From: an uncultured Coriobacteriaceae bacterium
GTDB lineage: Bacteria > Actinomycetota > Coriobacteriia > Coriobacteriales > Eggerthellaceae
Direction: 5' to 3'
DNA length: 7,407 nucleotides
Assembly (NCBI GenBank): GCA_902796815.1
Contig: CADBQL010000152.1
Location: 1 to 7,407, forward strand
Both the position numbers and the translations under genes were made by a program. This document shows, piece by piece, positions 1 through 5,611 of the stretch. Numbering within the stretch: position 1 is the stretch's first letter; the number at the start of each line of letters is the position of its first letter. The notes beneath the pieces were generated by a model. It had not been told where the DNA came from. It did no database searches and saw only the letters and a program-made list of their open reading frames with translations.

Positions 1-197
1 GCCACGAAATAGCTTTGCAGCCCTTGCGGAACAGCGATACCGTCGGCGCCGGTCTTCCAGCCCTTGGTTGCCTCGTACTCAATTACGTGGTTGTAGCTGC
101 GCTCGGCAGGCAAATCATGATAATCCTTGCACGCCATCTGGCAGGTCTTGCACCCGTTGCAGCGCGACTGGTCGTAGAAAATCGCATACTGTGCCAT
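1..197 (-). CDS. dmsB: DmsB-like 4Fe-4S ferredoxin subunit, N-terminal part (cut by window edge)
   Basis: Only the first 65 residues are in the window. They begin MAQYAIFYDQSRCNGCKTCQ and carry one complete [4Fe-4S] ligand set, C13-x2-C16-x2-C19-x3-C23, followed by KDYHDLP. This is the N-terminal cluster layout of the DmsB/PhsB/NrfC family, whose members hold four [4Fe-4S] clusters and pass electrons from a membrane anchor to the molybdenum subunit. The ATG directly follows the dmsA stop (TAAATG). An AAGGTGAT stretch inside the last dmsA codons is a good ribosome-binding site about six bases from the start, which points to translational coupling. The other three clusters and the C-terminus lie outside the window. 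The assignment as the partner of the upstream molybdoenzyme is very likely. The true substrate of the complex cannot be told from this subunit. Confidence 0.93.
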   Translation of the reverse strand, partial: MAQYAIFYDQSRCNGCKTCQMACKDYHDLPAERSYNHVIEYEATKGWKTGADGIAVPQGLQSYFV

Positions 198-2621
198 TTA
201 CATCACCTTCTCGACTTGGACCAGGTTGGTATGGGCCGGAATAGCCTTGGCCAAAGGCGACGGATGCGAATTCGTCAGCGTGTTGATGCACGAGCCGACG
301 TCAACGCCCTTGCCATTGTCCTCGAACCAATAGCCTTGCCCCATGGCGGTCACGCCGGGCATGATGCGATCGGTGACCTTGGCCTGCACTTCCATGCGAC
401 CGAACTCGTTGAATACCTGAACCGTGTCATCGTTTTTGATGCCGCGCTCCTTGGCATCCTCGGTATTAATCCAAAAACGCTTCATGTTGGCCTGCTGCAA
501 CACGTCGATTGCAACAAACGACGAATGCGCATGGCCGCGCTCGTGGAAGCCGACCATCTGAAGCGGGTAATCCTTGCGACGCGCATCGTTGTAGCCCCAC
601 TCCGATTCGGGCACATAGATGGGAAGCGGGCTGATGACGTCGCCCTCTTCGAGCTCCCAGGATTCGGCGAGGTCAGCAAGCTTCTCGCAATAGACCTCGA
701 TCTTGCCTGACGGCGTGGCCAGCGGATGGCCTTCGGGATCGTCGCGGAAATCCTTGTAGGCAATTGAACCGCCATCCTTGTGCAGACGACGGAACACGCC
801 CATTTCCTTCATTTCTTCCCATTCGGGCAAGAACGTCTCGGACTCGCGGGCAGTTTCGTACATCTTCTTCAGCCAGCCCTCTTCGTCGAGCCCCTGAGTG
901 AAGTCTTCTTCAACGCCCATCTTCTGGGCAAGGAGCTTAAGGCTTTGATACAGTGACATACGCTCGAACTTCGGATCGGTGCAGGCAGTGCCGCAAATCG
1001 CGTAGCCCATGTTGCCGCAGTACTCACCGACGGCGAAACTCGGCTGCTCGGAGGGCATAAGGTCGGGAAGTAGGATGTCGGCGTACTTGGCGGAGTCCGT
1101 CATCATGGTCTCCCATACGACGATCATCTCGCACAGGCTCTCGTCACCCAAGACCTTATGGCTGCGATTGATGTTGCCGTGCTGGTTCGTAAGGCTGTTG
1201 CCACCATGGCTGAACAGAAGCTTTATCGGCTGCAGCAGCTTGTCGCCGCCCTTGAGTGCGGCGGTTTTCTTCGTGATCTTCGTGAAATCCTCGATGGCAT
1301 CGATATACATGAACGTAGGAACCGTAAACGGGACACCGTTGACGCCCTTGGGAACGGACACGCCCTTGATCGCGTCGGCGCCGAACATGAAGCCCGTTCC
1401 CACGCCGCTCTTGCCAGGGCCGCCGAGCAGCACCGAAAGCATGCAGATGGCGCGTACGGTCTGCTCGCCGTTCTGCTGGCGCTGGGGGCCGAGGCCCTGC
1501 ATGATGAAGCAGGGGTCGGTATCGGCAATTTCGTGTGCCAGATCTTCGATGACTTTTACGGGAATGCCCGTGATGGGGCTTGCCCACTCAGGAGTCTTCG
1601 CGACGCCGTCGGCAGCTTCACCCAGGATGTAGCTCTTGTAGTCGCTCTTCGCGGGAGCATTTAGAGGAAGGGTCTTCTCATCATAGCCTATGCAGTACGT
1701 GTCCAGGAATTCCTGGTCGACTTTGTTTTCTTTGATAAGCACGTATGCGATGGCCTGCGCGAGCGCTGCATCGGTGCCCGGACGAATGGGAATCCATTGG
1801 TCGGCGCGGATGCCCGCCGTCGCCGAAAAGCGTGGATCAATAACGATGACTTTCGCTCCGCCTTTTTCGAGCGCATTCGTAATCTGATAGCAGTCGCCGG
1901 CGCCGCCGAGCTTGTTGGTCACATGGTTATCGCCAAACATGACGCAAAGCTTGGCGTTTGCCAGATCTGCCGTAGAGTTGTTCTTGCGATCGCCATACAG
2001 ATAGGGCACGGCTACACGCGCTTGAGCCATGCTGTAGCCGCCCGATTGGGTAACAAAACCGCCCAGGCAATTGCAGAAGCGCGCCAGGAAATCCGAGATG
2101 TTCTGGGCTTTTACGCCGCTCGCAGGAGCGATCATGACCGCATCGGGGCCATATTGATCGAGCACGCTCTGGTACTTGTTGGCAATCATGTCGATCGCCT
2201 CTTCCCAGCTGATACGCTCGAACTCACCGCTGCCGCGTTTGCCCGTGCGCTTCATCGGGTATTTCAGACGATCGGGATGGTTAATCCAACGACGCATCGA
2301 ACGACCGCGCAGGCAGGCGCGAATCTGATGGTCGCCGAATTCGTCATTACCCGTATTGTCGGTCTCGATACGAACAACCTCGTCATCTTTGGTCACAACG
2401 CGCAAGGCGCAGCGGCCATAGCAGTTGGGCGAGCAATGCGCCCACGTAATCTTTTCATCAGCTGATTCGGTTGTTGTTTTTGAATCGCTACTTGTAGCCG
2501 ATTTCTCGTAGAACGACGCCCCGCATCCTGCCATACCCAGTGAAGCCAAAGCTGCACTGCCGGCGATTGCGGAGACGAAGGCACGACGAGACAGGCCCCC
2601 TCCAGAAAACTGCTGTGCCAC
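198..2621 (-). CDS. dmsA: DmsA-type molybdopterin oxidoreductase (DMSO reductase family catalytic subunit), Tat-exported
   Basis: This is an intact 807-residue protein when read from the GTG at 2621, close to the length of E. coli DmsA. A leader with a twin-arginine motif (LSRRAFV, Arg12-Arg13) precedes a hydrophobic stretch ending LGMAGC (Cys33), which resembles a lipobox except for Met at -3. A [4Fe-4S] set follows: C63-x3-C67-x3-C71 and C103 in RACLRGRSMRR. Ser197 in GGYSMAQ aligns with the molybdenum-ligand serine of type-III enzymes. Further family blocks are HPDRLKYPMKR, ERISWEEA, WIPIRPGTDAAL and the C-terminal cofactor-binding end NSHPSPLAK. The family reduces S- or N-oxides such as DMSO, methionine sulfoxide or TMAO outside the cytoplasmic membrane, with electrons from a DmsB/DmsC-type partner. 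GTG is preferred as the start because AAAGGGGG lies five bases upstream; an in-frame ATG at 2729 falls on the probable -10 box. The exact substrate is unknown; family confidence is high. Confidence 0.95.
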   Translation of the reverse strand: MAQQFSGGGLSRRAFVSAIAGSAALASLGMAGCGASFYEKSATSSDSKTTTESADEKITWAHCSPNCYGRCALRVVTKDDEVVRIETDNTGNDEFGDHQIRACLRGRSMRRWINHPDRLKYPMKRTGKRGSGEFERISWEEAIDMIANKYQSVLDQYGPDAVMIAPASGVKAQNISDFLARFCNCLGGFVTQSGGYSMAQARVAVPYLYGDRKNNSTADLANAKLCVMFGDNHVTNKLGGAGDCYQITNALEKGGAKVIVIDPRFSATAGIRADQWIPIRPGTDAALAQAIAYVLIKENKVDQEFLDTYCIGYDEKTLPLNAPAKSDYKSYILGEAADGVAKTPEWASPITGIPVKVIEDLAHEIADTDPCFIMQGLGPQRQQNGEQTVRAICMLSVLLGGPGKSGVGTGFMFGADAIKGVSVPKGVNGVPFTVPTFMYIDAIEDFTKITKKTAALKGGDKLLQPIKLLFSHGGNSLTNQHGNINRSHKVLGDESLCEMIVVWETMMTDSAKYADILLPDLMPSEQPSFAVGEYCGNMGYAICGTACTDPKFERMSLYQSLKLLAQKMGVEEDFTQGLDEEGWLKKMYETARESETFLPEWEEMKEMGVFRRLHKDGGSIAYKDFRDDPEGHPLATPSGKIEVYCEKLADLAESWELEEGDVISPLPIYVPESEWGYNDARRKDYPLQMVGFHERGHAHSSFVAIDVLQQANMKRFWINTEDAKERGIKNDDTVQVFNEFGRMEVQAKVTDRIMPGVTAMGQGYWFEDNGKGVDVGSCINTLTNSHPSPLAKAIPAHTNLVQVEKVM

Positions 2622-2681
2622 ATTTTCCCCCTTTTCCTTATTCTTTTGTATGACGGGTTTTGCGCTTGCGCGCGTGCAGAT

Positions 2682-2711
2682 CATTCCAGCCGATGCAGCT
2701 TCTCTGGAATG
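2682..2711 (-). promoter_or_regulatory. 8-bp perfect dyad in the dmsA leader (operator or leader hairpin)
   Basis: CATTCCAG (2682-2689) and CTGGAATG (2704-2711) are perfect inverted copies separated by 14 bases. The dyad starts right after the predicted transcription start, so it could be a repressor operator or a 5' hairpin in the mRNA. The arms are long enough that chance is unlikely within such a short leader, but no known regulator site is recognised. Confidence 0.4.
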
Positions 2712-2719
2712 GTTGCTGT

Positions 2720-2728
2720 AGTATAGCA
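2720..2728 (-). promoter_or_regulatory. Extended -10 promoter for dmsA
   Basis: On the minus strand the sequence TGCTATACT is an extended -10 element (TG-n-TATACT, one mismatch to TATAAT). No good -35 box is found at 16-18 bases, as often happens with extended -10 promoters or activator-dependent ones. Transcription would begin near 2713, leaving a leader of roughly 90 bases before the GTG at 2621. The position also argues against translation from the ATG at 2729. Prediction from sequence only. Confidence 0.5.
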
Positions 2729-2924
2729 TTTTCGGAGATAGGAATTCGGATGCTTCCTCGGTTTATGCCTTTAATACATTTTCTCCGCGCAACCGTTCGA
2801 ACAGGTGAATGGCGGCGGAGGTTTCGCCCATGGGCACTTCGCCTTAAGCGCAAAACTTTCTCCAGCATCATTACGTTTGCTTGGTATCAGCAATGCGAGA
2901 TGGAAGGCAGACTCGGTTGTGTAG

Positions 2925-2933
2925 TGCTAGAAT
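2925..2933 (+). promoter_or_regulatory. Candidate extended -10 promoter inside the intergenic region
   Basis: TGCTAGAAT on the plus strand fits TG-n-TATAAT with one mismatch in the hexamer. No convincing -35 box precedes it. It would start transcripts near 2940, immediately upstream of a series of hairpins and with no gene for more than 500 bases, which is why it is noted as a possible promoter for a non-coding RNA. Confidence 0.25.
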
Positions 2934-2939
2934 GAGCAC

Positions 2940-3186
2940 GCCGCAAACGATTACGCGTTCGCTTGCAGCTCGATTGTACGATCATCTGCATCGTTCGTGC
3001 AATCTAGAACGCTAATCGTGATGCGCCATAATGCGGGCGTCCCGCCTGTTTGATCTGCACTTCGTTCAGGCAAGACGCCCGCGATGCGCGCGAAAAGCGT
3101 GAAGCTCTCAGATCTTCGGAAACTTGATGAGCAATCGCTTCATAATACAATTAACGGAATCCTCGCTCGGTCGGCGATTATTTATT
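2940..3186 (+). ncRNA. Candidate structured non-coding RNA (four successive hairpins)
   Basis: Downstream of the candidate promoter lie four potential stems. The first is GCAAACG at 2943-2949 with CGTT at 2956-2959 and TGC at 2964-2966 (one bulge). The second is GATTGTACGA 2972-2981 with TCGTGCAATC 2995-3004 (10 pairs, one G-U). The third is a 9-bp stem 3033-3041/3074-3082 topped, after a symmetric 2x2 internal loop, by a 5-bp stem 3044-3048/3067-3071. The fourth is 3104-3110 with 3125-3132 (7 pairs, one bulge). A weak TCGC/GCGA hairpin followed by ATTATTTATT near 3177-3186 could end it. The loops of hairpins two and three share a sequence motif. No known RNA family is recognised. The boundaries and the strand are inferred, and the region may instead be protein-binding dyads. 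Confidence 0.22.
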
Positions 3187-3195
3187 GGAAGAATA

Positions 3196-3204
3196 TGCTA
3201 TGCT
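3196..3204 (+). promoter_or_regulatory. Candidate extended -10 promoter toward the transglutaminase gene
   Basis: TGCTATGCT resembles the extended -10 element of dmsA (TGCTATACT) but faces the other way. There is no clear -35 box. If used, it would give the transglutaminase gene a leader of about 300 bases, so a closer unseen promoter is also possible. Weak evidence. Confidence 0.2.
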
Positions 3205-3436
3205 GCATGTACGGCGTCCTCAATTCTGCCAATGCGCCGTGCTTTGCATAAGTCAGTCCATCTGCAAAGGTGGGACGATAAAGCAGCTCATCTGCGATTT
3301 TGGCTGCGAAACTGGAACATGCTGCGCCTCCGGGTAATGTCGTGACGTGTGCATCCTTATTCTGCTAAGTGAAATCCGAACTCTGCAAAACATAGCTACG
3401 ACAAAGCCTTTGGGCACTCGTGGAATCGCAATCATG

Positions 3437-3472
3437 CAGCCTGGCGCAGTTTCGCAGCATGAGCGAAGGCTG
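3437..3472 (+). promoter_or_regulatory. Leader hairpin upstream of the transglutaminase gene
   Basis: CAGCC (3437-3441) pairs with GGCTG (3468-3472) and TTCGC (3451-3455) with GCGAA (3463-3467). The right-hand arms are contiguous, giving ten pairs with a nine-base bulge on the left and a seven-base loop. It ends about 40 bases before the start codon and overlaps the palindrome GTTCGAAC at 3472-3479. It could act as an mRNA leader structure or a protein-binding site. Confidence 0.25.
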
Positions 3473-3513
3473 TTCGAACGTATTCCATGGCCCAATTATG
3501 AGGAAGGGCTACT

Positions 3514-4677
3514 ATGAAAGGACGCATTTCGAAGCTATTGCGACTCACGACAGCAGCATGTGCCTTTGCGCTGGCGCTCTCCATGATGACACTTGTGGCT
3601 TATGGCAACTCGGGTGACTCATCAGCATCTGCCGAGAGCGCATCCGCAAGCGCAGCAAGCTCATCCGCAAGCGCAGCAAGCGAGTCGGCAAGCGCTGAGG
3701 CAGCAGCGGTCGACTTTAAATTCCAGAGCGGCACCGTCACCACGTCGCTCGACATGACGAAGTACGACGCCGGCAAGGTCGTGCGCGCGTGGGTGCCCGT
3801 CGCCACCAGCGGCGACTACCAGATGGTCGCCGACGAGGCGATCGTGGCCGACGGCGCCACCAAGGCCGAGATGACCGAGGACAAGCAGGGCAACAAGATG
3901 GCCTACATCGAGTGGGGGGCCGACGTCGACCCGTCCGCCCGCAAGGCTGACGTCTCGTTCCACGCCGTGAGGCTCGAGGCGCTGCGCCCCGACCTCTCCA
4001 AGGAGAGCGGCGAGGTGCCCGCCGACATCGCCGAGAAGTACCTGGGCAGCTCCAAGATGGTCGCCGCCGACGACCCCGCGGTCAAGGCGCTCGCCGAGGA
4101 GATCACCAAGGGCAAGACCACGAACGTGGACAAGGCCCGCGCCGTCTATGACTGGATCTACGACAACATGAACCGCGACAACGACGTCGTGGGATGCGGC
4201 GATGGCGACGTGTGCCGCCTGATCGGCGAGGACCAGCGCGCCGGCAAGTGCACCGACATCAACTCCGTGTTCGTGGCCCTGTGCCGCGCCTCCGGCGTGC
4301 CCGCCACCGAGATGTTCGGCATCCGCATGAACGACGCCGACATCACCGGCAACCAGCACTGCTGGTGCGAGTTCTACGCCCCCGGCATCGGCTGGGTGCC
4401 CGCCGACCCGGCGGACGTCCTCAAGGCCGTCCTCAACGACAAGCTCGACAAGGCGAGCCAGGAGGCCCTCGACAAGAAGGAGTACTACTGGGGACAGTGG
4501 GACGAGAAGCGCGTCGAGTACTCGCAGGGCCGCGACCTCACGCTCGAGCCCGCGCAGGCTGGCGAGGCGCTGAACGACTTCGGCTACCCCTACGCAGAGG
4601 TTGACGGCGAGGCCATCGACTTCTACAAGCCGGCCGACTTCGTGTACTCCATCGCGTTCGCCGAGGACGCCAAGTAA
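3514..4677 (+). CDS. Secreted transglutaminase-like (cysteine protease fold) protein
   Basis: The protein has 387 residues. A Sec-type signal peptide (basic MKGRISKLLR, hydrophobic 11-29, probable cleavage after Gly31) is followed by a Ser/Ala-rich linker at 32-65. A beta-type N-terminal part contains RAWVPVATSGDYQMV. A Transglut_core domain (about 205-300) holds the catalytic triad Cys246 (GKCTDINSVF), His282 (GNQHCWCEF) and Asp298 (WVPADPAD). The preceding GCGDGDVC block is usual in bacterial members. Such proteins may cleave or cross-link peptide or isopeptide bonds outside the membrane; the substrate is unknown. The start is supported by GAGGAAGG at 3500-3507. The linker carries a 21-bp tandem repeat. 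From about 3711 the codons switch to almost exclusively G or C endings, unlike the signal-peptide part and all neighbours, suggesting a mosaic or transferred body. It appears monocistronic, bounded by hairpins downstream. Confidence 0.92.
   Translation: MKGRISKLLRLTTAACAFALALSMMTLVAYGNSGDSSASAESASASAASSSASAASESASAEAAAVDFKFQSGTVTTSLDMTKYDAGKVVRAWVPVATSGDYQMVADEAIVADGATKAEMTEDKQGNKMAYIEWGADVDPSARKADVSFHAVRLEALRPDLSKESGEVPADIAEKYLGSSKMVAADDPAVKALAEEITKGKTTNVDKARAVYDWIYDNMNRDNDVVGCGDGDVCRLIGEDQRAGKCTDINSVFVALCRASGVPATEMFGIRMNDADITGNQHCWCEFYAPGIGWVPADPADVLKAVLNDKLDKASQEALDKKEYYWGQWDEKRVEYSQGRDLTLEPAQAGEALNDFGYPYAEVDGEAIDFYKPADFVYSIAFAEDAK
3641..3681 (+). repeat. Tandem repeat, 21-bp period, in the Ser/Ala linker
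   Basis: CATCCGCAAGCGCAGCAAGC occurs at 3641-3660 and again, identical, at 3662-3681. A degraded third copy follows (GGCAAGCGC at 3687-3695). Each unit encodes seven residues of the SASAAS(S/E) type. The period is a multiple of three, so slippage would lengthen or shorten the linker without breaking the frame. Confidence 0.9.
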
Positions 4678-4705
4678 ACGAGCGTTTAGCCTTATACCTA
4701 TTGAT

Positions 4706-4736
4706 GAGGCGGAAACCTTCCTTCCCTTTCCGCCTC
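4706..4736 (+). terminator. Hairpin 1 after the transglutaminase gene
   Basis: GAGGCGGAAA (4706-4715) and TTTCCGCCTC (4727-4736) form a perfect 10-bp stem with an 11-base pyrimidine loop, 28 bases after the stop codon. No T-run follows, so this is not a textbook intrinsic terminator; it may work together with the second hairpin two bases downstream. Confidence 0.55.
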
Positions 4737-4738
4737 GC

Positions 4739-4770
4739 GAATGCACACGGGGGTTGCCCCGTGTGCATTC
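4739..4770 (+). terminator. Hairpin 2: perfect 14-bp stem with GTTG loop
   Basis: GAATGCACACGGGG (4739-4752) pairs without mismatch with CCCCGTGTGCATTC (4757-4770) across a four-base loop. It is the strongest dyad in the window. Neither strand has a following T-run, so termination would have to be of the U-less kind suggested for some actinobacteria. Its closeness to the promoter of the next gene leaves an operator role open. Confidence 0.55.
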
Positions 4771-4773
4771 CTG

Positions 4774-4779
4774 TACAAT
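4774..4779 (+). promoter_or_regulatory. Candidate -10 box for the TVP38 operon
   Basis: TACAAT lies right after the 14-bp hairpin and 10 bases before the ATG at 4790. Transcription would begin near 4786, giving a leader of only a few bases, in keeping with the lack of a ribosome-binding site before that ATG. No good -35 box is seen; TTGCCC in the hairpin is only 14 bases away. Confidence 0.35.
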
Positions 4780-4789
4780 AGAGCAGCCC

Positions 4790-5611
4790 ATGAATAATTT
4801 CTCATCACAACCAATTGCTCACGAAGACCAAGAGAAATTCGAGCGCACGAAACGCATGGTGCGCCGGATTACTCTCGGAGCGCTCGTTGTCGTCATCCTT
4901 GCCTGCCTGCTCGTGCCGAGCCTGCGGCAGGGTGTTGGCTACATCTTCTCGCTGCTCTCATCAGGCGATATCAACGCTGTCGTCGAATATATCAGGTCAT
5001 TCGGACCGCTTGCCGCCGTCGTTTCTGCGGCCCTCATGGTACTTCAAAGCCTAGCCGCCCCTATTCCGGCCTTTGTCATCACGCTTTCCAATGCCGTCGT
5101 GTTCGGATGGTGGCAAGGCGCTATTCTTTCGTGGTCATCTGCCATGATCGGCGCGACCCTTTGCTTCTTCATCGCACGTATCCTTGGCCGCGATGCCGTC
5201 GCGCATTTCGTGACCACCGGCGCGCTCAAGACGGTCGACAAGTTTTTCGAGAGGTTTGGCGCGCACGCGATACTCATATGCCGCCTTCTGCCGTTCATGT
5301 CGTTCGATTACGTCAGCTACGCAGCCGGCCTTACTGGAATGAGCTTCCTGAAGTTCATCGTCGCAACGGGTATTGGGCAGCTTCCAGCCACCATCGTGTA
5401 TTCCTACGTAGGCGGCACGCTCACCGGCGGCGCGCAAATGCTCATGATGGGCTTGCTTATCGCCTTTTCAGCCTTCATCCTCGTCGTAATCGTCTACCAG
5501 GTGTTCAAGAGCAAGAACAAGGATCTGATGGAAGAAACCGACTCCGTCGATGAGGCTGAGCAAACGAACGAAGAGGCGAACAGCCCCGCGACAACAAATC
5601 AGGAGAACTGA
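4790..5611 (+). CDS. TVP38/TMEM64 family (VTT-domain) membrane protein, first copy
   Basis: The protein has 273 residues, with membrane segment 1 at about 27-43. The VTT/SNARE-associated core runs from about 71 to 205: hydrophobic spans around APIPAFVITLSNAVVFG and SAMIGATLCFFIARILGRD, then the RLLPFMSFDYVSYAAGLTGM re-entrant-type block and IGQLPATIVYSYVGG. A last span at 215-237 leads to a hydrophilic, acidic tail (about 240-273, rich in Glu, Asp and Asn). The family resembles DedA and TMEM41B/VMP1-type lipid scramblases. Bacterial roles are poorly defined and may involve lipid or ion movement. ATG 4790 is chosen although no ribosome-binding site precedes it; an upstream in-frame GTG at 4763 sits inside a strong hairpin. 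It is the first gene of the operon, with a 1-base overlap to the next. Confidence 0.9.
   Translation: MNNFSSQPIAHEDQEKFERTKRMVRRITLGALVVVILACLLVPSLRQGVGYIFSLLSSGDINAVVEYIRSFGPLAAVVSAALMVLQSLAAPIPAFVITLSNAVVFGWWQGAILSWSSAMIGATLCFFIARILGRDAVAHFVTTGALKTVDKFFERFGAHAILICRLLPFMSFDYVSYAAGLTGMSFLKFIVATGIGQLPATIVYSYVGGTLTGGAQMLMMGLLIAFSAFILVVIVYQVFKSKNKDLMEETDSVDEAEQTNEEANSPATTNQEN

Larger units (their letters stand above)
2622..3513. other. Long non-coding divergent intergenic region
   Basis: About 890 bases separate the divergent dmsA and transglutaminase genes. Short open frames occur (for instance 2660-2935 plus and 3253-3495 minus), but none has a ribosome-binding site, recognisable domain or gene-like codon use. 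No LuxR-type or other regulator gene is present, although such regulators often neighbour molybdoenzyme genes in Eggerthellaceae. The stretch does contain promoter-like elements, several dyads and recurring words, listed separately. A decayed gene is possible, but no family remnant could be recognised. Confidence 0.6.

Noticed and set aside
1009..1664. Two plus-strand open frames opposite dmsA
   Set aside because: They overlap the well-supported dmsA gene, have no recognisable domain and are explained by its codon bias.
2622..2729. N-terminal extension of DmsA from the ATG at 2729
   Set aside because: That ATG overlaps the probable -10 box, and the added residues would precede the twin-arginine leader; the GTG at 2621 has a strong ribosome-binding site.
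2826..2835. Palindrome GCCCATGGGC
   Set aside because: Short palindrome with no second copy or promoter relation; could be chance.
2660..2935. Plus-strand 91-codon open frame in the intergenic region
   Set aside because: No ribosome-binding site, no family resemblance, and it covers the predicted dmsA promoter and leader dyad.
3124..3137. FNR-like site TTGATGAGCAATCG
   Set aside because: The left half matches TTGAT, but the right half does not match ATCAA, and it is far from either promoter.
3253..3495. Minus-strand 80-codon open frame
   Set aside because: No recognisable motif or ribosome-binding site; composition not gene-like.
4675..4688. Palindrome TAAACGAGCGTTTA over the transglutaminase stop codon
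   Set aside because: Only six pairs with a two-base centre; too short to form a stable hairpin and no other support.
4601..4789. N-terminal extension of the first TVP38 protein
   Set aside because: It would read through the end of the transglutaminase gene in another frame and through both hairpins, and gives a low-complexity Ser/Pro/Arg sequence.
3661..4791. Long minus-strand open frame of 376 codons
   Set aside because: It mirrors the G/C-ending codons of the transglutaminase gene; its product is a low-complexity Val/Leu/Gly/His-rich string with no domain and no ribosome-binding site.
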